Shown here: one piece after another, positions 9,455-17,874 of the stretch
Layout: each line of letters starts with the position of its first letter
How positions within the stretch are numbered: position 1 is the stretch's first letter
Assembly (NCBI GenBank): GCA_947447375.1
Contig: CANFJB010000013.1
Location: 1-64,000, forward strand
Reading direction: 5' to 3'
DNA from: Bacteroidota bacterium
GTDB lineage: Bacteria; Bacteroidota; Bacteroidia; Flavobacteriales; Flavobacteriaceae
DNA length: 64,000 nucleotides
Notes under the pieces: model-generated
What the model was told of the DNA's origin: nothing
The model's input: only the letters and a program-made list of their open reading frames with translations
Database searches by the model: none
Translations under genes and position numbers: made by a program

Positions 9455-10504
9455 ATGGAAAAATTGGTTCCCTTTACAGTTAATGACCTTGCAAAAGTGA
9501 CCAACTTCAGATCTGGAGAGGTAAAATTTGGCGAGAAAATGTTAACTGTACCAAAGAATACTGATGCAAATGAATACTTAAATTCTTGCGAAGCAAAATA
9601 TGTTTTATTCGGAATCCCAGAAGACATTGGCGTTAGAGCCAATTATGGTCGTGCCGGAGCAGCATCTGCTTGGGAAAGTGCTATAAAAAGTATTGCAAAT
9701 ATTCAACACAATCGTTTTTGTAAAGGAAGTCAACTATTAGTATTAGGCCAACTAAATGTAAGTGAAGAAATGGCTGAAAGTCAGCACTTAGATTATAATT
9801 CTGATTCTGATAGAAAACGATTAAACCAATTGGTACATAAAATAGATAAAGAAGTTTCTCATATCGTTTGTAAAATTGTAAAAGCTGGGAAAATTCCAAT
9901 AATCATTGGTGGTGGCCACAATAACGCCTATGGGAATATTAAGGGTGCTGCCCTAGCCTTTGGAAAACCAGTAAACGCAATTAATTTTGATGCCCATTCC
10001 GATTTTAGAATTTTGGAAGGTCGACACAGTGGAAATGGTTTTTCTTATGCCTATGAAGAAGGTTTTTTAAATCGGTATTTTATTTTTGGATTACACGAAA
10101 ATTATACCTCAAAAAGTGTTTTGGATTCCTTAAAGAAAATAGACGATCGTGTAAAATTTAATACTTACGATGAAATTCAAATCAGAAAACAAAAAAAGTT
10201 TGAACCTGAAATGAATTTAGCTTTAGAATTTATCAAAGACGACCGATTCGGGATTGAAATTGACCTTGATGCCATTCCAAATATTGCTAGTAGCGCAATG
10301 ACATTAAGTGGGTTTTCAATAGAGAAATTACGCCAATTTATTTACTTTTTTGGAAACAATCAAAATGCTGCTTATCTACACATTTGCGAAGGCGCACCAG
10401 AATTAGCCGAAGATAAAAACAATCATTTAATTGGTAAATTAATTGGCTACCTTGTTACCGACTTTGTGAAAGCAAATTTTGAAAATCAACAAAAAAATCA
10501 ATAA
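9455..10504 (+). CDS. hutG: Formimidoylglutamase (arginase family)
   Basis: A 349-residue arginase-fold hydrolase that should split N-formimidoyl-glutamate to glutamate and formamide, the last step of histidine use. The manganese ligands are visible in IIGGGHNNAYG, NFDAHSDFR and EIDLDAIP. The long N-terminal segment (FGIPEDIGVRANYGRAGA) matches the Bacteroidetes formimidoylglutamases rather than arginase or agmatinase, and the link with hutI supports this. A -7 box lies 16 bases upstream. Confidence 0.9.
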   Translation: MEKLVPFTVNDLAKVTNFRSGEVKFGEKMLTVPKNTDANEYLNSCEAKYVLFGIPEDIGVRANYGRAGAASAWESAIKSIANIQHNRFCKGSQLLVLGQLNVSEEMAESQHLDYNSDSDRKRLNQLVHKIDKEVSHIVCKIVKAGKIPIIIGGGHNNAYGNIKGAALAFGKPVNAINFDAHSDFRILEGRHSGNGFSYAYEEGFLNRYFIFGLHENYTSKSVLDSLKKIDDRVKFNTYDEIQIRKQKKFEPEMNLALEFIKDDRFGIEIDLDAIPNIASSAMTLSGFSIEKLRQFIYFFGNNQNAAYLHICEGAPELAEDKNNHLIGKLIGYLVTDFVKANFENQQKNQ

Positions 10505-10550
10505 GATTCGCGGATTTATTTCTTAAAAACAGGATTTCATTAATATAACC

Positions 10551-10558
10551 TATCTTTG
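10551..10558 (+). promoter_or_regulatory. -7 box of the RhlE-type helicase gene
   Basis: TATCTTTG matches TAnnTTTG, 44 bases before the start codon at 10603. Confidence 0.5.
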
Positions 10559-10602
10559 CCAAGAATTTAAGTAATTAATACTGAATTCTAAATATCAAAA
10601 AT

Positions 10603-11856
10603 ATGTTATTCGAAGATTTATCACTTTCAAAAAGTATCCAAAAAGCCGTATTTGAATTAGGCTATATAGAAGCAACTCCCATTCAAGAACAAGCAATTCC
10701 AATAGTTTTATCGGGAAAAGATATTATCGGATGCGCACAAACCGGAACAGGAAAAACAGCGGCATTTGCGATTCCAATCATTCATCAATTGCACCGAATT
10801 GTAGGTTCTTCTAAAAAAGCAAAACAAATTAGAGCGTTAGTAGTTACACCTACCAGAGAATTGGCGGTTCAAATTGGTCAAAGTTTCGACGCTTACGCAA
10901 AATATACTAACATCACTCAATTGACCATTTTTGGTGGTGTTTCACAAAATCCGCAAGTTGATACTTTGAAATCTGGTATTGATATTTTAATCGCAACTCC
11001 AGGACGATTATTGGATTTGCACAAGCAAGGTTTTATTGATTTAGATCATTTACACACTTTGGTTCTTGATGAAGCCGATCAAATGTTGGACATGGGATTT
11101 GTAAACGATGTAAAGAAAATTGTAAAACTAACTCCAAAAAACAGACAAACTCTTTTGTTTTCGGCTACAATGCCAATAGCGATTCGAGAACTAGCCGAAA
11201 TGTTTCTTCAAGATCCCGCTAAAGTTTCTGTTTCACCTGTTTCTTCAACCGCTGAAAATGTAGAACAACGTATTTATTTTGTTGAGAAAACGGAGAAAAG
11301 AAACTTATTGTATCATTTGATAAAAAATGAAAATTTATCAGATGTATTGGTTTTTTCAAGAACAAAACACGGAGCTGATAATGTGGTAAAAGCACTGCGA
11401 AAAAATAATATTGCTGCTGAAGCAATTCACGGCGACAAATCTCAAAATGCTCGCCAACGGGTTTTAGATGCCTTTAAAAATAAGGAAGTTGGCGTACTTG
11501 TAGCTACTGATATTGCGGCGAGAGGAATAGATATCGACCAATTACCTTTTGTTATCAATTTCGATTTACCTAATATTCCTGAGACCTACGTTCATAGAAT
11601 TGGTAGAACAGGAAGAGCCGGAAATGGTGGTATTGCAATTTCATTTTGTGGAAAAGACGAACATCCATATTGGAAAGATATAATGAAATTGATAAAAGTT
11701 GATGTAAAAACAATTTCAGATCATCCTTATCCTTGGCACAGCGGAAGTCCAGAAACAGCACCTGCAACCAATCAGAAAAATTCGAATAGAAGTGGAGAAG
11801 CTAATAAATCTAGGAAGTCATCGAATTCAAAGCAAAATAAAAAACGCTGGTATTAA
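10603..11856 (+). CDS. rhlE: DEAD-box ATP-dependent RNA helicase (RhlE-like)
   Basis: A 417-residue DEAD-box helicase with all core motifs in order: the Q motif (ATPIQEQAIP), Walker A (AQTGTGKT, residues 46-53), TPTRELA, TPGRLL, DEAD in LDEADQMLDMGF, SATMP, and HRIGRTGRAG. The tail from about residue 385 is polar and lysine/serine-rich, as in RhlE proteins that act in RNA decay or ribosome assembly. Its stop codon shares the palindromic TTAA at 11853-11856 with the convergent histidine kinase gene. Confidence 0.93.
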   Translation: MLFEDLSLSKSIQKAVFELGYIEATPIQEQAIPIVLSGKDIIGCAQTGTGKTAAFAIPIIHQLHRIVGSSKKAKQIRALVVTPTRELAVQIGQSFDAYAKYTNITQLTIFGGVSQNPQVDTLKSGIDILIATPGRLLDLHKQGFIDLDHLHTLVLDEADQMLDMGFVNDVKKIVKLTPKNRQTLLFSATMPIAIRELAEMFLQDPAKVSVSPVSSTAENVEQRIYFVEKTEKRNLLYHLIKNENLSDVLVFSRTKHGADNVVKALRKNNIAAEAIHGDKSQNARQRVLDAFKNKEVGVLVATDIAARGIDIDQLPFVINFDLPNIPETYVHRIGRTGRAGNGGIAISFCGKDEHPYWKDIMKLIKVDVKTISDHPYPWHSGSPETAPATNQKNSNRSGEANKSRKSSNSKQNKKRWY

Positions 11857-14051
11857 TTATCTCTGTTTTTAAGGGTATATTCTCTGATTTTTGTTGATAA
11901 TTCTACGAATTTAAAGGGTTTAACAAAAACCTCGTCTATTCCAGACTTAATTGCTTGAAGTTTTATTTCTTCGTAAGAGTATGCTGTTACTGCAAATACA
12001 GGAGTCTGAATGTTGTTTTTTCTAATTTTTTTGGTTATTTCAAAACCTGAAATATCTGCTAGATTAATGTCGGTTATTATTAAATCAAATGCATCATGTG
12101 TAATAAGATTTAAAGCTTCTGAACCAGTTTCGACAATTTCAACATTACAGTTCAATTTCTTCAATGACTTAAGGGTCACCAATTGATTGATTTTGTTGTC
12201 TTCAATTAACAAAACATTTATTGGTTCAAAATTATTATAATCGGAATTACTATTTTGTATCAAATATTCATTATTACATCTGTTTTTGAATTTAATTGTA
12301 AAATAAAAAGCACAACCTTTTCCTAAATCACTTTCAATTTCAATCTTACTTTCAAACATTTCAATTAAATAATTCACAATAGAAAGTCCTATCCCTGTTC
12401 CTTGATATGGGGAGTTTTTGTTTTTTAATTGAACAAAATTATCAAATATTAATTTTTGATTTTCAGGTGCAATTCCAATTCCAGTATCTTTAACTTCAAA
12501 TTTTAAATACGAACAATCATCCTCACTTTTAATTAAATTAATTGTCAATGAAACTTCCCCTTGATTGGTAAATTTTAATGAATTATCTAATAAATTTATC
12601 AATATTTGAGCTAATCTACTGTTATCACCAATTAAGTTATTTGGAATATTTGGATCAATATCAAAAGTTATTTTGTTGTTATTTTTATTATAAATCATAT
12701 TTGAAGATCCGAAAATAGCGCTTACTTCATCGAAAATATTGAATTCGTTATCTTCTAATTTTATCACTCTACTTTCAAATTTGCTTAACTGAAGAACATC
12801 ATTAACCAATGATAACAAGTAATTTGCTGAAAAAGAAAGTGATTTCATATAATCGCTTTTAGCCAATTTTGGATTTTCATCTTTGATTATATCTATAATT
12901 CCCACTACCCCATACAAAGGTGTTCTAAGCTCATGACTTATCGTGGAAATAAATTGCGATTTTAAGATTAGTAACTCCTCAGCATTTTCTTTGGCTTTTT
13001 GTATTTCATTATTGTTCTTAATCAAAAATAAATTCGTTTTTTGTTTTAACAGGTAATTTTTATATAATGATAACAAAAGCAAAACTAGTATTATTGAAAG
13101 AATAAATAATAAAATGGTAACCTTTTTATTTTGATTGATTAATTCTAATTGTTGTTGTTTTTCATATTCAATATGGCTTATTTGCCTTTTATATTCATTT
13201 AATACAGAAGTCATTCCAGATTGTTTTTCTACTTGAGAATGTTCTTCCTCATACAATTTAACTTTTAATAAGTTGTATTTTTCCATATATTCGTATGCGT
13301 TTGAAAAATCATTTTTCTTTGCATACATTCTAGCAATGTCATCATAAACTTCGGCGGCATTGCTTACTAGAAATTCATTGGTGTTTTCATTACAAAATTT
13401 TAAAGCTGTTTTGTAATATTTTTCTGATTTGTCAAAATCATTTTTGTAAGAATAATAACCACCTAAAAGTGAATTATACATGATTTTGGATTCTAAATCA
13501 TCCTGTATTTTGATGTATTTTTCAGCCCTCTTTAGATATACAATCCCATTATTGAAATCTTCAACTGCAAAATAGGCAGCGGTAATATTTAAATAAGCAA
13601 ACATAATTGCGTAATCATCTTTTAATAAATTAACAAAATATATAGCTTGCTTGTAATGGTATATTCCTTTCTTATAGTCTATTTTTTCAAAACAATAACA
13701 ATTCGCTAAATTGGTATGTATAGCATATTTTACAAAATCATTGGAAGTTTTATCGACATAAATCAAACCTTTTTGGTAGAAAAAAATAGCTTTTTTAAAA
13801 TCAGAATACTGTTCTAAATTCAAACCTATTAAATTGTATGCTCTTGCCGTTTGTTCTGCGTTATCAATTTTCAATGCTTTTTCAAGAGCTGATTTTGCCA
13901 ATACCAGTGATTTATCACATTCAAGTTTGCTAAGATATTCGCCGGATTTAGCTATAATATCTTTAGTCTCTTTTACCTGAGGAGTATCAGTTTGAGCAAA
14001 AAATAAATGTGAAATAAATAAAAAAAATAGGAGGAATATTTTTTTATACAT
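11853..14051 (-). CDS. Hybrid sensor histidine kinase with TPR sensor region
   Basis: A 732-residue membrane kinase. A signal peptide (MYKKIFLLFFLFISHLFFAQ) is followed by a periplasmic region of tetratricopeptide-type repeats to about residue 280. Then come a short coiled coil, a membrane helix (ILLFILSIILVLLLLSLY), HisKA with phospho-accepting His373 (FISTISHELRTPL), a HATPase domain (NLLDNSLKFT, DTGIGI, GTGIGLSI), and a C-terminal receiver with Asp661 (DLIITDINLAD). It has no DNA-binding output domain and no neighbouring response regulator, so the signal presumably passes to a distant partner. ATG 14051 is chosen because it gives a clean signal peptide; an in-frame Met lies 8 codons upstream. 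Confidence 0.9.
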   Translation of the reverse strand: MYKKIFLLFFLFISHLFFAQTDTPQVKETKDIIAKSGEYLSKLECDKSLVLAKSALEKALKIDNAEQTARAYNLIGLNLEQYSDFKKAIFFYQKGLIYVDKTSNDFVKYAIHTNLANCYCFEKIDYKKGIYHYKQAIYFVNLLKDDYAIMFAYLNITAAYFAVEDFNNGIVYLKRAEKYIKIQDDLESKIMYNSLLGGYYSYKNDFDKSEKYYKTALKFCNENTNEFLVSNAAEVYDDIARMYAKKNDFSNAYEYMEKYNLLKVKLYEEEHSQVEKQSGMTSVLNEYKRQISHIEYEKQQQLELINQNKKVTILLFILSIILVLLLLSLYKNYLLKQKTNLFLIKNNNEIQKAKENAEELLILKSQFISTISHELRTPLYGVVGIIDIIKDENPKLAKSDYMKSLSFSANYLLSLVNDVLQLSKFESRVIKLEDNEFNIFDEVSAIFGSSNMIYNKNNNKITFDIDPNIPNNLIGDNSRLAQILINLLDNSLKFTNQGEVSLTINLIKSEDDCSYLKFEVKDTGIGIAPENQKLIFDNFVQLKNKNSPYQGTGIGLSIVNYLIEMFESKIEIESDLGKGCAFYFTIKFKNRCNNEYLIQNSNSDYNNFEPINVLLIEDNKINQLVTLKSLKKLNCNVEIVETGSEALNLITHDAFDLIITDINLADISGFEITKKIRKNNIQTPVFAVTAYSYEEIKLQAIKSGIDEVFVKPFKFVELSTKIREYTLKNRDN

Positions 14052-14124
14052 ACAGAAAACAAGTTTTATATACACGAATATATAAAACCTATTTCAAAAA
14101 TGTTAAATGAAATCGATATATTTA

Positions 14125-14150
14125 AAAAAAGAGACCATTTAGGTCTCTTT
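14125..14150 (-). terminator. Rho-independent terminator of ettA
   Basis: A 9-base stem (14128-14136 with 14142-14150) is followed on the minus strand by a run of T, directly after the ettA stop codon. Confidence 0.7.
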
Positions 14151-14155
14151 TAGTC

Positions 14156-15850
14156 TTAATTTCTAATCAATTTTCTATACTTTAATCGTTTTGGTGTTAA
14201 ATCACCACCTAAACGTTTTTTCTTGTTTTCTTCATATTCAGAGAAACCTCCTTCAAAATAATAAACTTCTGAATTTCCTTCAAATGCTAAAATGTGAGTG
14301 CAAATTCTATCCAAGAACCATCTATCGTGAGAAATTACTACGGCACATCCAGCAAAGTTTTCCAAACCTTCTTCCAATGCTCTAAGTGTATTGATATCCA
14401 AATCGTTAGTTGGCTCATCCAATAATAAAACGTTACCTTCTTCCTTCAATGTCATTGCTAAATGCAAACGGTTTCTCTCTCCACCAGATAACATTGAAAC
14501 TTTCTTGTTTTGATCGCTTCCTCCAAAATTAAATCGACTTAAATAAGCACGAGAATTGACTTGGCGTCCGCCCATCATAATTAATTCTTGACCATCAGCA
14601 AAATTTTCCCAGATTGATTTATTTGGATCAATATTCGAATGCGATTGATCTACATAGGCAATTTTTACAGTTTCACCAATTTTGAATTCACCGCCATCCG
14701 ATTTTTCTTCACCCATTATCATTTTGAAAATAGTCGATTTACCAGCACCATTTGGCCCAATAATCCCAACAATTCCTGCTTGAGGAAGTGTAAAGTTTAA
14801 GTTATCGTATAATAATTTATCACCAAAAGATTTAGCAACGCTAGTAGCTTCAATAACGTTTGTTCCTAATCGAGGACCATTTGGAATATAAATTTCTAAA
14901 TTCTCATCCAATTGTTTTTGATCTTCATTTAATAGTTTGTCGTAATTCTGCAAACGCGCTTTTTGTTTGGTTTGACGTCCTTTTGAACCTTGACGAACCC
15001 AGTACAACTCACGTTCTAGGGTTTTTCTACGTTTAGAAGCCACTTTTTCTTCTTGTGCCATTCTAATCGATTTTTGATCCAACCAAGAAGAATAATTACC
15101 TTTCCATGGAATACCTTCTCCTCTATCCAATTCTAAAATCCAACCCGCAACGTTATCCAAGAAATAACGGTCGTGAGTTACTGCAATTACGGTTCCCGAA
15201 TATTGTGCTAAATGTTGTTCTAACCAAAGTACGCTTTCCGCATCCAAGTGGTTTGTTGGTTCATCCAATAATAAAATATCAGGTTGTTTTAATAGTAATC
15301 TACATAACGCCACACGACGTCTTTCACCACCAGATAAGTTTTTTATAGGAGTATCGCCTTCTGGAGTTCGAAGAGCATCCATTGCAATTTCTAATTTGGT
15401 ATCGATTTCCCAAGCTCCAAGTGCATCAATTTTATCTTGTAAATCCGCTTGACGATCCATCAATTGCTGCATTTTATCAGCATCCTCATATACTTCTGGC
15501 AAACCGAAACTATCATTGATTTTATTGAATTCATCTAAAACTGCCATAGTTTCTGCAACTCCTTCTTTAACAATTTCAATAACTGTTTTAGTATCGTCCA
15601 AAATTGGTTCTTGCTCTAAATATCCAACAGTATAACCCGGTTGAAAAACTACATCTCCTTGATAATTTTTATCAACACCAGCAATAATTCTTAATAATGA
15701 TGATTTTCCCGAACCATTAAGTCCAAGAATACCAATTTTAGCTCCATAAAAGAAACTTAAATAAATGTTTTTTAACACCTGCTTATCACTGCTTGAGTAG
15801 GTTTTACTCAATTTTTGCATTGAAAATATTACTTTTTTATCGTCTGACAT
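14156..15850 (-). CDS. ettA: Energy-dependent translational throttle protein EttA (ABC-F)
   Basis: A 564-residue ABC-F ATPase with two nucleotide-binding domains and no membrane domain. Walker A motifs GLNGSGKS and GPNGAGKS, signatures LSGGERRR and LSGGERNR, and Walker B segments ILLLDEPTNHLD and VLLLDEPTNDLD are all present. EttA binds the ribosomal E site and gates the first elongation step according to ATP/ADP. Length and the arm/linker arrangement fit EttA better than other ABC-F types. The upstream region is filled by a tandem repeat (15881-16048), which separates it from the small membrane protein gene on the same strand. Confidence 0.93.
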   Translation of the reverse strand: MSDDKKVIFSMQKLSKTYSSSDKQVLKNIYLSFFYGAKIGILGLNGSGKSSLLRIIAGVDKNYQGDVVFQPGYTVGYLEQEPILDDTKTVIEIVKEGVAETMAVLDEFNKINDSFGLPEVYEDADKMQQLMDRQADLQDKIDALGAWEIDTKLEIAMDALRTPEGDTPIKNLSGGERRRVALCRLLLKQPDILLLDEPTNHLDAESVLWLEQHLAQYSGTVIAVTHDRYFLDNVAGWILELDRGEGIPWKGNYSSWLDQKSIRMAQEEKVASKRRKTLERELYWVRQGSKGRQTKQKARLQNYDKLLNEDQKQLDENLEIYIPNGPRLGTNVIEATSVAKSFGDKLLYDNLNFTLPQAGIVGIIGPNGAGKSTIFKMIMGEEKSDGGEFKIGETVKIAYVDQSHSNIDPNKSIWENFADGQELIMMGGRQVNSRAYLSRFNFGGSDQNKKVSMLSGGERNRLHLAMTLKEEGNVLLLDEPTNDLDINTLRALEEGLENFAGCAVVISHDRWFLDRICTHILAFEGNSEVYYFEGGFSEYEENKKKRLGGDLTPKRLKYRKLIRN

Positions 15851-15880
15851 TCTATATTATTTAGTATTATATTATTATTT

Positions 15881-16048
15881 TAATTGAAATTGATTTTTGA
15901 ATTTGATTTTGATTTTTGCCATTGCAATTGATTTTTGAAATTGAATTTGATTTTTGATATTGCAATTGATTTTTGAATTTGATTTTTGAATTTGATTTTT
16001 GAATTTGATTTTTGCCATTGCAATTGATTTTTGCCATTGCAATTGATA
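15881..16048. repeat. Short tandem repeat array with 13- and 19-base units
   Basis: About ten copies of the core GATTTTTG are strung together. Between 15968 and 16014 they recur exactly every 13 bases (unit GATTTTTGAATTT, starts at 15968, 15981, 15994, 16007). At 16007 and 16026 the unit is the 19-base GATTTTTGCCATTGCAATT. The array fills the space between ettA and the upstream small gene; a short frame through it is low-complexity and not counted as a gene. Confidence 0.85.
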
Positions 16049-16051
16049 ATT

Positions 16052-16234
16052 CTAAATCCTCCCTTTTAATGCATTGAAAACCCAAGCGTTTGCTAGAAAA
16101 CCAACACCAACTGCAACAAATCCCCATCCTGAAATTTCACTGTATTTAAAAACTCCCAATCCTATCAACAATAAACCCATGACAACCATAAGTAAAGTTG
16201 CCCAACCTAAAACGGCATTTTTATTCATTCCCAT
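16052..16234 (-). CDS. Small two-helix membrane protein (CAL67264-like)
   Basis: A 60-residue protein with two hydrophobic helices (LGWATLLMVVMGLLLIGLGV and the GWGFVAVGVGFLANAWVF region) and a short basic end, KGRI. It resembles the small flavobacterial membrane family I know as CAL67264; this match is from memory. The start could be Met1 or Met3 (16228). Function is unknown. It lies upstream of ettA on the same strand, but the tandem repeat makes co-transcription uncertain. Confidence 0.7.
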   Translation of the reverse strand: MGMNKNAVLGWATLLMVVMGLLLIGLGVFKYSEISGWGFVAVGVGFLANAWVFNALKGRI

Positions 16235-16321
16235 AATTGAAATTTAAAAATTTGAATGGCAAATATCGACAAAATAGTTATTATTTCAAATGTAATTGTG
16301 ATAGTAAATAATTGTTGGTAA

Positions 16322-17341
16322 TTAATTGAAAATTCCAACTAACATCTCTTTCAACAATTCGTGTTGCGGTAATGCATTGGCGCCTACACCTTTGCTTTTA
16401 ACATCAATTTCTCGAAGTAAAGTCACAATTTTACTCACTTTTTTCATGGGATAATTTCTCAAAGCGACATCGTAATCTTTTAGGAAAAATGGATTTACCT
16501 TTAGTGCCGCAGCCACATTTTTAGGATTTTTATCTTTTAATCCGTGGTATTGGAGTAATTGAACAAAGAAACTAAAGAGCATGCCCGTTGTCATAACTAA
16601 AGGATGATCTTTTGGATTTTCAGAAAAATACTGCGCTATTTTATAAGATTTTAGTTGGTTCTTTTCGCCAATTGCCTTTCGTAATTCGAAAATATTAAAA
16701 TCTTTACTGAATCCTATATTTTCTTCAATGTGATTAGCTGAAATGGTACTTCCTACAGGTAAAATAATTTGAAGTTTTTCTAATTCGTTATTGATTTTTT
16801 CCAAATTGGTTCCCAAAAATTCCACCAACATTGCGGATGCTTTTGGTTCAATAGAATATTTTTTAGCTTGTAAAACTCTGGTAATCCATTGGCCAACTTG
16901 GTTATCATATAATTTTTTGCTTTCAAATACCAATCCCGATTTTTCAAAAAGTTTAGTTACCTTTTTTCGTTTGTCAAGAGTTTTGTATTTATAACAAAGT
17001 ACTAAAACAGTTGTAGGCACTGGATCAGAAGCATAACTTTCAAATTTGTCAATTGTTTTGACCAAATCCTGAGCTTCTTTTACAATAATAACTTGTCGTT
17101 CAGCCATCATCGGATAACGTTTTGCCGCTGAAACTATATCTTCAACAGTAACATCGCGACCGTAAAGCACCGTTTGATTAAAACCCTTTTCCTCTTCGGT
17201 AAGAACATTTTTTTCAATATAATCTGAAAGCCTGTCTATATAATAAGGTTCCTCACCCATTAAAAAATAGATGGGTTTTAACTTTCCCGCTTTAATGTCG
17301 TTTACAATTTTTAAAACTTCATCCATTGATTTATGTTTCAT
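16322..17341 (-). CDS. holA: DNA polymerase III subunit delta
   Basis: A 339-residue clamp-loader subunit that opens the sliding clamp. The N-terminal ATPase-like fold is marked by KPIYFLMGEEPYYIDRLSDY, and the protein continues with VEDIVSAAKRYPMMAERQVI, a family-typical stretch, to the C-terminal collar domain ending in ELLKEMLVGIF. Length fits HolA of the Bacteroidetes. Translation may start at Met1 (17341) or Met6 (17326). It is divergent from the HsdR_N-like gene at 17419, a pairing I recall from other flavobacteria. Confidence 0.9.
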   Translation of the reverse strand: MKHKSMDEVLKIVNDIKAGKLKPIYFLMGEEPYYIDRLSDYIEKNVLTEEEKGFNQTVLYGRDVTVEDIVSAAKRYPMMAERQVIIVKEAQDLVKTIDKFESYASDPVPTTVLVLCYKYKTLDKRKKVTKLFEKSGLVFESKKLYDNQVGQWITRVLQAKKYSIEPKASAMLVEFLGTNLEKINNELEKLQIILPVGSTISANHIEENIGFSKDFNIFELRKAIGEKNQLKSYKIAQYFSENPKDHPLVMTTGMLFSFFVQLLQYHGLKDKNPKNVAAALKVNPFFLKDYDVALRNYPMKKVSKIVTLLREIDVKSKGVGANALPQHELLKEMLVGIFN

Positions 17342-17406
17342 TTTTAAAGTTAAAAGTTTTTTAGAATCGTGTGAAACATTAAACCTTAAACTTTAAACTT
17401 ATTTTA

Positions 17407-17414
17407 TATTTTTG
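17407..17414 (+). promoter_or_regulatory. -7 box with the start codon 4 bases downstream
   Basis: TATTTTTG matches TAnnTTTG, and the next gene's ATG begins at 17419, close to where transcription should start. This suggests a leaderless mRNA. Confidence 0.45.
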
Positions 17415-17418
17415 CTAT

Positions 17419-17865
17419 ATGAAGCAATTGCAATTTCCAACTTATTCTTTCCGTTTCAAAAATAGTGAAAATAAAGTAGCTATTTTCGATGAAATCAGGA
17501 AAAAATTTATAATAATTACACCTGAGGAATGGGTTCGCCAACATGTAGTTCAATTTTTATTACAAGATAAAAAATATCCAAAGTCACACATAAACGTTGA
17601 AAAGCTGTTGAAAATCAACAATCTAACTAAAAGATACGACGTTGTAGTTTACAAATCGGATGGAAATATTAATGTGCTTGTAGAATGTAAAGCGCCGGAG
17701 GTTAAAATTACTCAAAGTACTTTCGATCAAATCGCGAGATACAATATGACTTTGAATGCAGATTATTTAATGGTAACCAACGGACTTAATCATTACTTTT
17801 GCAAAATGGATTATGAGAATGAGAAATATCATTTTCTAACAGAATTACCAGAATATCAAATTTAA
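17419..17865 (+). CDS. Stand-alone HsdR N-terminal-like (PD-(D/E)XK) protein
   Basis: A 148-residue protein matching the N-terminal nuclease domain of type I restriction R subunits (HSDR_N_2 type). The conserved core is visible: Asp of RYDVVVYKSDG, then the ECK of NVLVECKAPEVKI, followed by a helix with QIARYNMTLNADY. That is a complete PD-(D/E)XK pattern, so nuclease activity is possible. There is no helicase domain, methylase or specificity gene nearby, so this is not a restriction system. It lies 9 bases before a glycosyltransferase gene. The role is unknown. Confidence 0.8.
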   Translation: MKQLQFPTYSFRFKNSENKVAIFDEIRKKFIIITPEEWVRQHVVQFLLQDKKYPKSHINVEKLLKINNLTKRYDVVVYKSDGNINVLVECKAPEVKITQSTFDQIARYNMTLNADYLMVTNGLNHYFCKMDYENEKYHFLTELPEYQI

Positions 17866-17874
17866 TTAGAATAA

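Noticed and set aside
9445..9642. 65-codon frame antisense to the start of hutG
   Set aside because: It lies wholly inside a conserved gene on the other strand and has no recognisable product.
15881..16048. CRISPR array
   Set aside because: The repeats are directly adjacent 13- and 19-base units without unique spacers, and no cas gene is near.
15867..16127. 86-codon minus-strand frame over the repeat array
   Set aside because: Its protein is low-complexity (repeating Lys-Ser-Asn-Ser-Lys-Ile) and simply translates the tandem repeat; it also overlaps the small membrane gene in another frame.
17419..17865. Type I restriction system
   Set aside because: Only an HsdR N-terminal-like domain is present; helicase, methylase and specificity genes are absent.
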